A DNA stretch of 64,000 nucleotides from NCBI GenBank assembly GCA_963764215.1, contig CAVXRS010000006.1, forward strand, positions 248,001 through 312,000. Direction: 5' to 3'. Below the pieces are notes generated by a model. The model was given only the letters and a program-made list of their open reading frames with translations. It did not search any database and had not been told where the DNA came from. This stretch comes from JAFDWI01 sp963764215 (GTDB lineage: Bacteria > Actinomycetota > Acidimicrobiia > Acidimicrobiales > Iamiaceae). Both the position numbers and the translations under genes were made by a program. Shown in pieces: positions 9,107-18,374 of this stretch. Position 1 is the stretch's first letter. Every line of letters begins with the position of its first letter.

Positions 9107-10138
9107 GGCAGAAATTCGAGCACCTTGAGGATTCCGAGACGGGCCGGCGAGCGGTGGGCCGAGGCGCCCTCACCGCCGAGGGCGTCGCGATGCGCGCAGA
9201 ACCAGTCGTACGACTCGATCAACATCTCCGCGTTCGATCGAGTGGCCTCCCAGCCGAGTTCGCGCTCGGCCTTCGAACTGTCGAAGTACAGCGACTCCCC
9301 GTAGAGCAACCAGTGATACGGCGCGAGGGGAACCAGGTGCGCGAGCGACGCCGCTTTCATCGCGGCACGTGCCGCGCCGAGCGGGAGGGGTTGGATCCGG
9401 GAACCGGTGCCGGCATGGTCGATCAGCTCCCCGAGCGTCTCGGCGAGGGTGCCGAAGGTGGTGGCCCCGATGTTGTAGGCGGTCGGGCCGGAGCGCGCGC
9501 CCGGCCGCCAGTGTGGCCGCCGCCAGGTCCTCGGCGTGGACGAACTGATACCGGTTGTCGCCTCGACCCAGAATCGGAATCGGCGCGCCTTCCGCGATCA
9601 ACTCGAAGAGCATCGCCATGATGCCGAGCCTGCCGTGGCCCATGATCGTCCGGGGACGGATGATCGTGACGTCGCTTCCCGCTGCCACCGCATCGGCGCA
9701 CAACTTCTCGCCCACCAGCTTCGCCCGGCCGTAGTCCTCCACCGGCGTCGGGACCGTCTCCTCGGTGACCGGATTGTGCTCCGGAATGCCGTAGATCGCG
9801 CTCGTCGAGGTGTGGACCACCTTTCCCACTCCGGCGTCGCGGGCCGCGATCAGCAGGTTGGCGGTTCCGGTCACGTTGACCGACTCGAAGAGCGTCCGAT
9901 CCTTGGCCAGGGGCACCTGGGCAACATTGTGGAACGCGATCTCGACGCCATCACACGCGGCGCGCACCTGGTCCCGGTCACGGATGTCGCCGGCGAGGAA
10001 CTCGACTTCCCGACCGCCGAAGTCCGCCGGATCAGGCGGGTTGAGATCGAACACCCGGACCCGGTGTCCGGCGTCGAGTGCCGCCGATCCGAGCACTGCG
10101 CCGAAGTAGCCACTTCCCCCGGTGATCAGCACGTCCAT
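9103..10138 (-). CDS. NAD-dependent epimerase/dehydratase (extended SDR), frameshifted
   Basis: The N-terminus MDVLITGGSGYFGAVLGSAA is a Rossmann GxxGxxG fold, and the active-site motif is YGRAK. The frame is lost near 9495 in a GC-rich run. The C-terminal part (MKAASLAHLVPLAPYHWLLY, then DSSKAERELGWEATRS) continues in another frame to the stop at 9103. The reconstructed length of about 345 residues is normal. Related enzymes act on nucleotide sugars or on 3-beta-hydroxysteroid-like substrates. With the neighbouring SDR and GT-C-like gene it suggests glycan assembly. The single indel looks like a sequence error. Confidence 0.75.
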
Positions 10139-10144
10139 GGGCCG

Positions 10145-11206
10145 CTACAGCTCCTGCCCGTTGTCGACGCACCAGCGGATCGAGGCACGCATCCCCTCGA
10201 CCAGCGAGATGGACGGCTCGTAGCCGATCTCCGCGCGGGCCCGCGAGATGTCGCAGGCAATGGTGTCGGGCAATTCGCCCAGGACGTGAACGGCCTGGGA
10301 ATACCTACCCAGGGCCTGCAGTCGGGCGTCAGCGACCTTGGCGACACGGCCGATCAGCCCTGGCACCGGAATCAGCCTCCCGGAGACTGCGAATCCTTCG
10401 GCAACGAACGCTTCACGGATTCCCTGGTACACGTCCCGCAACCGGTACGGCTCGGCATCGGCGATCCAGTAGGCACTTCCCGTGGCCACCTCGGCCGCCG
10501 CCGCACGGTGCATCCCCGAGACCAGATTTCCCGTGTAGGCCATCGACCGACGTTGGCTGCCGTCACCCATCAGGGGGAACCGTCCCCGCCGCACCGCGCG
10601 CAGGAACTGCGTCTGCCGGTCGGGCTGCCAGGGACCGTAGAACCACGGCGGCCGGACGATCACCACATGGAGGTCACCACGCCCGGCGTACCGCTGCACG
10701 ATCCCTTCGGCTTCGCACTTCGATGCGCCGTAGCCCATGTAGGGGTTGAATGCGCTGTCCTCGGTGAAACGATCATCGGCCGTCGGGTTCGCCCCGAACG
10801 GGGAATTCGACGAAACGTGCACCACCCGATCCGCGCCGGCCCGCTTCGCCCCGTCGAGCACCATTTCTGTGCCACCCACGTTCACGTCGAAGAACTCGCG
10901 CACGCCCGAAGTCGGATGGATCACGCCGGCGGTGTGGAAGACCACCGGGTTCTCGGTTCCCTCGAAGAGCCGGTCGATCGCCACAGGGTCCCGGACGTCA
11001 CCGATGACGGAGGTGACCGCCGGCGACAACACGTCGCACAGGGCGGCTTCCTGGTCGTCGCGGACGAGCGCCCTGACGTCGCCGTGCCCCGGCACGAGGC
11101 TGCGCATCAGGTTGCGTCCCAGCCACCCGGCGGCACCGGTGACCACCACGCTCTGGTCACCGTAATCGGGGCGGGACTGGGGAGTACCGGGTCCGGACAT
11201 GGCCAA
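10145..11206 (-). CDS. NAD-dependent epimerase/dehydratase (extended SDR)
   Basis: An intact 353-residue extended SDR with the NAD motif VVVTGAAGWLGRNL and the active-site YMGYGASK. The substrate-side motif VIVRPPWFYGPWQPDRQ is typical of nucleotide-sugar epimerases and reductases. The start at 11206 could equally be the ATG two codons on (MSGPG). It is 6 bp from the next SDR gene, forming an operon with it and the GT-C-like protein. The exact sugar or sterol substrate cannot be told from sequence. Confidence 0.8.
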   Translation of the reverse strand: MAMSGPGTPQSRPDYGDQSVVVTGAAGWLGRNLMRSLVPGHGDVRALVRDDQEAALCDVLSPAVTSVIGDVRDPVAIDRLFEGTENPVVFHTAGVIHPTSGVREFFDVNVGGTEMVLDGAKRAGADRVVHVSSNSPFGANPTADDRFTEDSAFNPYMGYGASKCEAEGIVQRYAGRGDLHVVIVRPPWFYGPWQPDRQTQFLRAVRRGRFPLMGDGSQRRSMAYTGNLVSGMHRAAAAEVATGSAYWIADAEPYRLRDVYQGIREAFVAEGFAVSGRLIPVPGLIGRVAKVADARLQALGRYSQAVHVLGELPDTIACDISRARAEIGYEPSISLVEGMRASIRWCVDNGQEL

Positions 11207-11304
11207 CCTGTCTAGTCCATCCAGGCGTGGTCACGCCGATGCCGATCCATCGGCGGGGACCCACCTCCCGGATTTCCGGGCCGGGGCTCTACGCTGGGGC
11301 GGCA

Positions 11305-13887
11305 ATGGAGGCGAGCCGTCTCGATGCCCTGATGGAAGGCCTGCGATCCAACGAGGTCGCCGAACGACGCAGCCGGGGTCAGACCAACGCGCTACCCACC
11401 GAGTCGACCCGTTCGGTGCGCGAGATCATCCGCGCGAACGTGCTGACCCCCTTCAACTTCCTCCTCGGTGGTCTGCTCGTGGTGATTCTGATCGCGGGTC
11501 CGATCAACGATGCGCTCTTCGGCGGCGTGATCATCGCCAACACCCTGATCGGCATCATTCAGGAGGTGCGGGCGAAGCTCACCCTCGATCGGCTCTCGCT
11601 GCTCTCCTCGCCGCTCGCCACGGTCCGCCGCGACGCCACGAGCATCGAGGTCGCCGTCAATGAGATCGTGCTGGACGACATCATCGAGTTGGCGCCGGGC
11701 AACCAGGTGCCCGTCGACGGCGAGGTGGTCGCCTCCGAATCGCTCGAGATCGACGAGAGCCTGCTCACCGGGGAGTCCGACGCGGTGGTCAAGCACCCGG
11801 GCGACCAGGTGCTGTCCGGCAGTTTCGTCGCTGCCGGATCGGGTGCATTCCAGGCGAGACGGGTCGGTGCGGATGCCTACGCGGCGCAGATCGCCGCCGA
11901 TGCGCGGCGCTTCACCCTGGCCCGGTCCGAGTTGCGAAGTGGCATCGATCTGATCATCAAGATCGTGGGCATCCTGATGATCCCCACCGGCATCCTGTTG
12001 TTGGTCAACCAGCTCCGGCTGCACCTGAGCGTCAGCAATGCGATCGGTGGCACCGTGGCGGGACTGGTCGCCATGGTCCCCGAAGGACTGGTCCTGCTCA
12101 CCAGTGTGGCGTTCGCGGCCAGTGTGGTCCGGCTCGGCAAGCGCAAGGTTCTGGTCCAGGAGCTGGCCGCGGTGGAGACGCTCGCACGGGTGGACGTGAT
12201 CTGTCTGGACAAGACGGGGACGCTCACCGAAGGGGACCTGCTGCTCAGTCGGGTCATACCCGGCCCGGGGGTCTCCGAATCCGAGGCCCGCACGGCCCTG
12301 CGGTCACTGGTCGCCGTGGAACCGAGCCCGAACTCGACCTTGCGGGCGCTGGCGCGGGGGGTGGGTCCCGATCTGGTCGACGAGAACGGAGCACCGCGGG
12401 CCGACGCCCCGGAGGTGGCCGATGCCCGGTCGAGGTTGCGCAGCGGCGTGCCCTTCTCCTCGGCACGGAAATGGTCCTCGGCCACCTTCGACGGTTCCAC
12501 GACCTGGGTACTCGGCGCGCCGGACGTGCTCATCAGACAGATCCCCGATTCGGAGGCCCTGGCCGAAGCGGTGGAAACCTACGCCCGTCGCGGCCAGCGG
12601 GTGCTGCTGCTCGCCACCGGCGACAGTCGGTCCGTCGAGAACGAACTCCCCCCGGGACTCCGCCCGCACACGATCGCGCTGCTCGAGGACCGCGTCCGTT
12701 CCGAAGCGGCCGAGACCCTCGCCTACTTCGCGGCCCAGGACGTCACCGTGAAGGTGATCAGCGGCGACCATCCGGCGACGGTCACCGCAGTGGCCCGCCG
12801 GGCCGGTCTCACCGTGCCCGAGGGCACCGACGCGAACGATCTCTCCGCAGACGACGATGTCCTCGCCGATCAGGTGGAAGCCGACAGCGTGTTCGGCCGG
12901 GTGACCCCGCAGCAGAAGCGGGCGATGGTCCGGGCGCTCCAGCAGCGGAACCACGTGGTCGCGATGACCGGCGACGGGGTGAACGATGTCCTCGCCCTCA
13001 AGGACGCCGACATCGGTATCGCGATGGGAAGCGGCGCGGACGCAACCCGAGCGGCCGCCCAGTTGGTGCTGCTCGAGAGCGACTTCGCGACGCTGCCACA
13101 CGTGGTCGCCGAGGGCCGACGGGTGATCGCCAACATCGAGCGGGTGGCGAATCTGTTTCTCACCAAGACCGTCTACGCGATGCTGCTCGCCCTGACCGTC
13201 GGGGTCGCCGGCCTGCCGTATCCGTTCCTGCCGCGACATCTCACCCTCGTGGGCGCTCTCACGATCGGGATCCCCGCGTTCTTCCTGGCCCTCGCTCCCA
13301 ACACCACCCGCGCGCAACCGAACTTCGTGGCCAGGGTGATGCGTTTCGCGGCACCGGCCGGACTTCTGTGCGCGGCCGCGACGTTCGCCGGCTACTACCT
13401 GGCGCGCATCGACGATCCGCACGCCGTTCATCGCCACCAGACGACCGCGACCCTGGTGCTCGTCGCAGTCGGGTTGTTGATCCTCGTCCGTCTCTCCCGG
13501 CCGCTCACCCGGTGGCGTCGCATCCTGATCGGCGCCATGATCGCAGCGTTCCTGCTCGTCCTGCTCATTCCCGTCGGTCGGGAGTTCTTCGCACTGTCGC
13601 TTCCCAAACCGACGGTGCTGGCGGCCGCGATCGGGATCGTGGCGGTCGCCTGGTGGGTCATGGAGGTCATCGACCGCCTCACCCGCGTCTACCGGCGCCC
13701 GTACGAGCGACTGCTGTCCGCGCAGGAACACGCCAACACCCGGGAGATGACCCGACGTACACAGCGCAACACCGAAAGTACCGACGCGGCCACCCGGGAA
13801 GTCGGGACGGCGCCCACCGCCACCCTCCCGCGGGAGACGGGTCCGCCGGAGACGGTTCCCGAGGGGCAGGGACACCCAGGGACATGA
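11305..13887 (+). CDS. ctpE: Cation-transporting P-type ATPase, CtpE-like
   Basis: An 860-residue P-type ATPase from the ATG at 11305; an earlier in-frame start at 11227 would add a non-conserved N-terminus. Landmarks are the TGES dephosphorylation loop (residue about 155), the phosphorylated aspartate in DKTGTLTEG (about 302) and the hinge TGDGVNDVLALKDADIG (about 555). N-terminal helices and motifs such as LDDIIELAPGNQVPVDGEVV closely follow mycobacterial CtpE, a calcium-uptake pump of the plasma membrane. There is no N-terminal metal-binding domain, which argues against a copper or zinc pump. A polar C-terminal tail of about 70 residues after the last helix is extra. Confidence 0.88.
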   Translation: MEASRLDALMEGLRSNEVAERRSRGQTNALPTESTRSVREIIRANVLTPFNFLLGGLLVVILIAGPINDALFGGVIIANTLIGIIQEVRAKLTLDRLSLLSSPLATVRRDATSIEVAVNEIVLDDIIELAPGNQVPVDGEVVASESLEIDESLLTGESDAVVKHPGDQVLSGSFVAAGSGAFQARRVGADAYAAQIAADARRFTLARSELRSGIDLIIKIVGILMIPTGILLLVNQLRLHLSVSNAIGGTVAGLVAMVPEGLVLLTSVAFAASVVRLGKRKVLVQELAAVETLARVDVICLDKTGTLTEGDLLLSRVIPGPGVSESEARTALRSLVAVEPSPNSTLRALARGVGPDLVDENGAPRADAPEVADARSRLRSGVPFSSARKWSSATFDGSTTWVLGAPDVLIRQIPDSEALAEAVETYARRGQRVLLLATGDSRSVENELPPGLRPHTIALLEDRVRSEAAETLAYFAAQDVTVKVISGDHPATVTAVARRAGLTVPEGTDANDLSADDDVLADQVEADSVFGRVTPQQKRAMVRALQQRNHVVAMTGDGVNDVLALKDADIGIAMGSGADATRAAAQLVLLESDFATLPHVVAEGRRVIANIERVANLFLTKTVYAMLLALTVGVAGLPYPFLPRHLTLVGALTIGIPAFFLALAPNTTRAQPNFVARVMRFAAPAGLLCAAATFAGYYLARIDDPHAVHRHQTTATLVLVAVGLLILVRLSRPLTRWRRILIGAMIAAFLLVLLIPVGREFFALSLPKPTVLAAAIGIVAVAWWVMEVIDRLTRVYRRPYERLLSAQEHANTREMTRRTQRNTESTDAATREVGTAPTATLPRETGPPETVPEGQGHPGT

Positions 13888-13962
13888 GTCGAATGGCATT
13901 TCCTCGGTGCCAAACCTCAGCCGATCCCCGGCGAGGCCGATGGTTCCCTCACCGGGAGGCAC

Positions 13963-14595
13963 ATGATGCAGGAAGTCGCCGATGTGCTCCGTCAGGAGCG
14001 AAACAGCCTCGAACGTCTCTGGTATCGCCTCACGATCCTGCGCGCCCTGTTGAAGAACCACGACGAAGCCTGCCTCTCCCGGGCGGCGCTCGAGGTCGAA
14101 CAGGCCCGCCAGCAGGTCCGCGAGGTGGATCTGCTCAGAGCCGCCCAGGTACAGCTTCTCGGCGTGCGCGGGCCGCGCCGGACGGTTCCCACGCTGCGCC
14201 AGCTGGCTTCGTTGGCCGGTGAGCCCTGGGCGGGAATGCTGCGTGATCATCACGACGCATTGACCAACCTGGTCGCGGACATCGAGGTCGTGCGGCACCA
14301 CTCGGCCGGACAGGCTCGTCGCGGGATCCGACGTGTGGCCGACGCCCAACACGATGGCGAGTTCGTGCGCCGACCCGAACGCGTGGCCGCACGGGAACAT
14401 GCGGGCAGTCCGATCGAAGGTCGACCCGCTTCGTCACCACCGAAGCTGTCGACCTGGATTCCGAGCACCTTCGAGGATGACGTCCACCCCGACGACGAGG
14501 ACCTGACCCTGCTGACCACCGAGAGCGCCTATCAGGACGCACTCACGGCAAGCGGCAAGCTGCAGATCCCCTCGCTCATCGCCTTTCTGCGCTAG
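13963..14595 (+). CDS. Coiled-coil protein, possibly FlgN-like
   Basis: A 210-residue protein. The first 110 residues are strongly helical with heptad-like leucines (VLRQERNSLERLWYRLTILR), and the rest is polar and probably disordered. The helical part resembles FlgN-type flagellar export chaperones, and the convergent neighbour is a FliA/WhiG-type sigma factor, which supports but does not prove that reading. No other flagellar gene is in the window. GAGGC sits 6 nt before the ATG at 13963. Confidence 0.5.
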   Translation: MMQEVADVLRQERNSLERLWYRLTILRALLKNHDEACLSRAALEVEQARQQVREVDLLRAAQVQLLGVRGPRRTVPTLRQLASLAGEPWAGMLRDHHDALTNLVADIEVVRHHSAGQARRGIRRVADAQHDGEFVRRPERVAAREHAGSPIEGRPASSPPKLSTWIPSTFEDDVHPDDEDLTLLTTESAYQDALTASGKLQIPSLIAFLR

Positions 14596-14641
14596 CCCGC
14601 CGGGCACCGTTGCGACACCAGCCCCCACGCATTCGTCGGGA

Positions 14642-14658
14642 CTGCCGAGGTCCGGCAG
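14642..14658. terminator. Hairpin between convergent genes
   Basis: CTGCCG, a 5-nt loop, then CGGCAG form a GC-rich stem-loop in the 66-bp gap between the convergent stops at 14595 and 14662. There is no T-run, so if it terminates transcription it does so in the weak actinobacterial style. Confidence 0.4.
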
Positions 14659-14661
14659 CGA

Positions 14662-15488
14662 TCAGACCGACAAGCGCTGTGACCAGTCGCTCCGTTCGGC
14701 GATCGCGCCGGCGTACCGGGCTTTGCGTTTCGCCACTCGACCCACCGGGTCAGCCCGCTTCTCGGCGTCGTTCCCGTACTGGGCCTGGATGCCTTCGCGC
14801 AGCATCACGAGCGCTTCGGACCGCAGCTGCGAGATCCGCGACTCGGTGACGCCCAACTGGTCGGCGAGGTCCTGGGACTTGCGTCCTTCGATGAAGTACC
14901 CGGCGATGACCGTGCGATGGCGCGGGGGAGCAGATCCACCGCATCTCGCATGTAGGCGAGGAGTTCGCGATGTTCGAGCTCCTCGGAGGGCTCCAACGTC
15001 GAGTCGTCCTTGAGCATCTCCCCAAGGGTGTACTCCTCGTTGGCATCGTTGACTTCGTATTCCAGGGCGAGCACCACCGAACGGAACAACCGGTCCCGGA
15101 GGCGGTGCAGCTCGTCGGGGGTGAGACCCAGCGCCTGGGCGACCTCCTCGTTGGTCGGGGTCCGACCGAGTTCGGTCGCCAGACGCTGTTCGATGCTCTC
15201 GAGTCGACGCGAATGGTTGCGCACCGAACGGGGCGCCCAGTCGGCGGCCCGGACGGCGTCGAGGATGGCGCCGCGTATGCGACGGGCGGCGAACCGGTCG
15301 AACGGCACGCCCCGGTCCGGATCGTAACGACGGGCGGCCTCGACCAACCCGAGGGCCCCCGCCGTGGCCAGCTCTTCGCGGTCGACGTGCCGGGGAAAGT
15401 GCACCGCCACCTGAAATACGACGTGACGAACGAGCGGAAGGTTCTCCTCGATCAGCGTCTTTCGAGTGCGGTCGTCAATGGTGCCCAT
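14662..15488 (-). CDS. RNA polymerase sigma factor, FliA/WhiG type (frameshifted)
   Basis: A sigma-28-type factor. Region 2 reads LPLVRHVVFQVAVHFPRHVD, then GALGLVEAARRYDPDRGVPF. Region 3 contains RTPTNEEVAQALGL. Region 4 (GVTESRISQLRSEALVMLRE) lies in another frame, after a shift near 14925. The shift point is a run of five G, where one more base would restore the conserved PPRHRTVIAGYFIEG junction, so a homopolymer deletion is likely. Restored length is about 275 residues. Family members direct flagellar (FliA) or sporulation (WhiG) genes; which applies here is not clear. Confidence 0.82.
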
Positions 15489-15651
15489 TTGGAACCCTTC
15501 TCCGGCGTCATGGGGAGTTTCGGCGTCGAACCCTTGGTACTTGAACCCGTTCCTGTCCCGGCCATCCCCTGTACGGGCACGGGTTGCGCCTATCGGTTAC
15601 TCCGTCGAGCACCTCATTGACAAGCATGAGAACATCAGCATGCAACGAAAA

Positions 15652-15681
15652 GGTATAGAAGTGATGATAATACTGTGCCAA
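15652..15681 (-). promoter_or_regulatory. Candidate promoter of the sigma-factor gene
   Basis: On the minus strand TTGGCA (15681-15676) and TATACC (15657-15652) are separated by 18 bp in the most AT-rich stretch of the 245-bp gap upstream of the sigma gene. This would leave a leader of about 155 nt. It is based only on consensus similarity. Confidence 0.35.
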
Positions 15682-15733
15682 TCGTTACACCGTTGTCATA
15701 CTGTCGCACCGACGCCGGCCGCTGGGCCGCTCG

Positions 15734-16744
15734 TCAGATTCGCTCCCGCGTCCCTTCGAACACGGCCGCCTTCACCCCCCGACGGGACAGGTCGCGAAGA
15801 AATTCGAGCGGTTCGATCTGGCTCGCGACGCCCGCCACACCGGCCCTGGCGAGTCGGCCTTCGGCGGCCCACGTCGTCGCCAGTGCCGCCACCGCCGCCC
15901 CGGCCACGGCGGGTCGATCCATAGCGCCCAGCACCACCGTGTCGGTGCCACCATCCCGCATCCCGCGCAGCTCGACCCGCAGCGCACCCACCGCGCCCTC
16001 GGGGTGGGGAGGCCGGAGCATCGGAAATCGGGCCAGCAGGCGATCGCGCCGCGTAGCCGCCATCCGCGCGCTGATCCGTTGCACTCCGGGGAAGGCTGGT
16101 TGCAGCAGCAGCGGTTCGGCCTGGGCACCGCGGTAGCAATCTGCGGCTCCGACCGGATCAGGAAACCAGCACAGCTCTCGACCTGAACCCGATGCCTTGG
16201 GAACCCAGACCCGGTCCGTCCACTCGAGTCCATGGCCGGAGAAGTTGCGATGGTGCTGATTCGCACAGGCCGGTCCACCCGTGCCCAACCAGGCGACATG
16301 AATCTCGTCGACCCGATCGAACCAGGCGGCGCCGTGGCGCGCCAGCGCGCAGCTCAATCCGGGTGAGAAGGCTGCACCGACCACGACCGGCACCTCACAT
16401 TTCACGGCCTCGTCATCCAGTGCGATCAGCGCCTGCACGTCGTCGAGCGCGTCGGCGACCGAGACCACCGGGCGTCGAAGCGAGAGCAGACGACGCACCT
16501 GTGATTCGTGCACACCGGAAGGGCCGGTCAGCAACGTCGCATCGCAATCCGCCACCGCGTCGGGAAGTCCCCCGTCTTCGGGCCAGGCGACTTCCGTTGC
16601 GATCGGTCCGAGCACCTCGGCCACCGCGGCACGCTTCGCGGCGTGCGGTTCGCACAGGACGACGTCGTTCACTCCGGGCGTCGATGCGAGCTGGCGCGCG
16701 GCCCGGGTCCCGAGCGCCCCCAGACCGACGACCGCGCAGCGCAT
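15734..16744 (-). CDS. NAD(P)-binding oxidoreductase, saccharopine-dehydrogenase-like
   Basis: The start MRCAVVGLGALGTRAARQLA is a Rossmann fold with GLGALG. The rest matches the saccharopine-dehydrogenase-like group in outline: a dinucleotide domain, then a catalytic domain containing VVVGAAFSPGLSCALA. Length is 336 residues. The ATG at 16744 overlaps the stop of the small membrane-protein gene, so the two are coupled. The substrate is unknown. The open frame extends further upstream, but the Rossmann start decides the N-terminus. Confidence 0.72.
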   Translation of the reverse strand: MRCAVVGLGALGTRAARQLASTPGVNDVVLCEPHAAKRAAVAEVLGPIATEVAWPEDGGLPDAVADCDATLLTGPSGVHESQVRRLLSLRRPVVSVADALDDVQALIALDDEAVKCEVPVVVGAAFSPGLSCALARHGAAWFDRVDEIHVAWLGTGGPACANQHHRNFSGHGLEWTDRVWVPKASGSGRELCWFPDPVGAADCYRGAQAEPLLLQPAFPGVQRISARMAATRRDRLLARFPMLRPPHPEGAVGALRVELRGMRDGGTDTVVLGAMDRPAVAGAAVAALATTWAAEGRLARAGVAGVASQIEPLEFLRDLSRRGVKAAVFEGTRERI

Positions 16745-16905
16745 CAGCGAAGCTCGGGGCCGGAGAGTTCCCTCCAACCACCGTCGCGGGGCGGCACTCC
16801 CCCCGATCCCCGCAGTCGGATCACCCCCGCCACAACGGCGGCGATGCCGAGAGCAACGAGTGCCCGACGCACCAGGGTCATGATTCCGAAGCGCGACTGT
16901 GCCAT
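16744..16905 (-). CDS. 53-residue single-pass membrane protein
   Basis: A short frame from ATG 16905 encodes MAQSRFGIMTLVRRALVALG, then IAAVVAGVIRLRG, then a polar tail ending in SGPELR. It has one predicted membrane helix. The stop overlaps the ATG of the oxidoreductase (TGATG), the usual sign of translational coupling, which is the main reason to call it real. Function unknown; it may anchor or assist the oxidoreductase. Confidence 0.55.
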   Translation of the reverse strand: MAQSRFGIMTLVRRALVALGIAAVVAGVIRLRGSGGVPPRDGGWRELSGPELR

Positions 16906-16943
16906 GTGGGCACCCTTTCACCGGGATCAGCAGAACGTCCTTG

Positions 16944-17017
<74 letters not shown>

Positions 17018-17119
17018 GTACGCTGTGGACAGGTGACGCTAGTGGCTCTGTCGGCGGGGGAGCCAGCCCGATGTCCGAAACGTCGACCACGTCTGGCGCG
17101 GGTCGAACGGAGTCGGTTC

Positions 17120-17734
17120 CTAGCGATCGTCCTCGTCCTCGTCTTCATCGTCGTCGGTCTCGTCCGTCTCGATGACGGTGAAACGCAGACCACCGGTGAG
17201 CTCGGCGATCAGATTGACGACCGCGGCCCAGAGCGTGATGAACACACTGCCTGCCCCCAGCAGAACCGCGCCGCCCAGGGTGGCCCCCCGGAAGAGTTGC
17301 GGCCCGTTGAACGACCAGTTGTCGAATCCGATGTCACGCATGAACTTCTCGATGTGATGCACCTGACCGGTGGCGTTGGCCAAGGACCAGCCCACCGCCA
17401 CCGCGAGGAGAAAGATCCCATAGAGCACGAGTCCACCGAGCAGTGCCACCTTGAACACGGACCAGAGCTGGACGTGACGGACCACCCGGATGACCCGACG
17501 TCCCGGGCGCCGTGCCGGAGCGAAAAAGGGCGTCCGACCGACCGGCTCCACTCCTTCCGGTTCTGCGTCGACATCGGGTCGGCCACTCTTCTCGCGCCCG
17601 CGCCGAGAGGCGTCCGAGCGGGACGGTGGCAGCTCGGCCGTGACCGGGTCGACACCCGCGTCGTCGGACGTGGTCGCGCTCCGTTCGGCCGCGGTGCCCG
17701 TCGAGCCTGGCGAAGTCGACTCCGATGACGTCAC
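17120..17734 (-). CDS. DUF3566 membrane protein
   Basis: A 204-residue protein with a charged, disordered N-terminal half, then a DUF3566 domain: RRVIRVVRHVQLWSVFKVAL, a first helix (LGGLVLYGIFLLAVAVGWSL) and a second helix (GGAVLLGAGSVFITLWAAVV). It ends in an acidic tail. DUF3566 proteins sit next to gyrA in mycobacteria and other Actinobacteria, matching the context here. Molecular role is not established. No frameshift. Confidence 0.88.
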   Translation of the reverse strand: MTSSESTSPGSTGTAAERSATTSDDAGVDPVTAELPPSRSDASRRGREKSGRPDVDAEPEGVEPVGRTPFFAPARRPGRRVIRVVRHVQLWSVFKVALLGGLVLYGIFLLAVAVGWSLANATGQVHHIEKFMRDIGFDNWSFNGPQLFRGATLGGAVLLGAGSVFITLWAAVVNLIAELTGGLRFTVIETDETDDDEDEDEDDR

Positions 17735-17743
17735 CGTGGCAGT

Positions 17744-18172
17744 TTACGGCCTGTCGCCCGGTGCGACCGAGAACGGTCGGGGTGCAGCAGCCGCGGTCGC
17801 CGCGGTTCCGTCGATGCGCACCGTGACCACGACGACTGCGCCGACCAGTCTGAGCGAGGTGACGGTCGCCCCGTTGCCGGCCGCCACCCGTTGTGCGACC
17901 TGGCGGGGATCGGGCGCCACCGCGGCGCCCAGCGCCGCGGCATCCGCCGCGCTCTGCGCCCGGGCCCGAACCACCACCCTGCTCCCGAGATGGGCGACGC
18001 CCGCTGCGAGGAGTCCGACCAGGGTGAGCACGACAGCCGCCAGCGGAACGACCTGACCGTGTTGTCTTTCGAGCTCGGGCGGACCTCCGGCCCTTCTCAC
18101 TCGGGCTTCGCCAACCGGCTCGCAAGATCCCCGCTGCTCCGCCTGGCGGCTGCGCAACCTCACCGAAGTCAT
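17744..18172 (-). CDS. TadE/TadG-like pilus-assembly protein with a repeat-derived N-terminus
   Basis: The segment HGQVVPLAAVVLTLVGLLAA, then RARAQSAADAAALGAA, is the N-terminal pseudopilin-like helix of TadE/TadG-type proteins of Flp pilus systems. Upstream codons, including the candidate ATG at 18172 and the residues RRAGGPPELE, fall inside one unit of a tandem repeat (18066-18164). The original N-terminus may therefore have been replaced or extended by repeat sequence. A gene of this kind between gyrA and the DUF3566 gene is unusual. No other tad gene is present, so it may be a solitary relic. Confidence 0.5.
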   Translation of the reverse strand: MTSVRLRSRQAEQRGSCEPVGEARVRRAGGPPELERQHGQVVPLAAVVLTLVGLLAAGVAHLGSRVVVRARAQSAADAAALGAAVAPDPRQVAQRVAAGNGATVTSLRLVGAVVVVTVRIDGTAATAAAAPRPFSVAPGDRP

Positions 18173-18276
18173 CTCACTTTCGAGCTCGGGCGGACCTCCC
18201 GCCCTTCTCACTCGGGCTTCGCCAACCAGCTCGCAAGCTCCCCGCTGCTCCGCCTGGCGGCTGGCGCAACCTCGCC
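18066..18276 (+). repeat. Tandem pair of ~100-bp repeats (dispersed repeat copies 2 and 3)
   Basis: Units at 18066-18164 and 18177-18276 differ at only a few positions (period 111 bp). Each starts CTTTCGAGCTCGGGCGGACC, contains CTCACTCGGGCTTCGCCAAC and ends GCTCCGCCTGGCGGCTG. A diverged inverted copy lies at 1781-1869. The second unit is in the gyrA downstream spacer; the first enters the TadG-like frame. Confidence 0.8.
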
Positions 18277-18374
18277 GGGCGGTTCGTCGTGTGTTGATCG
18301 AGTCACGGGTGATTCGTACCCCGTGACGTCCGTATTCAAACCTTCGCGGGCCGCAGCTCCTGATCGGCGTCCAG

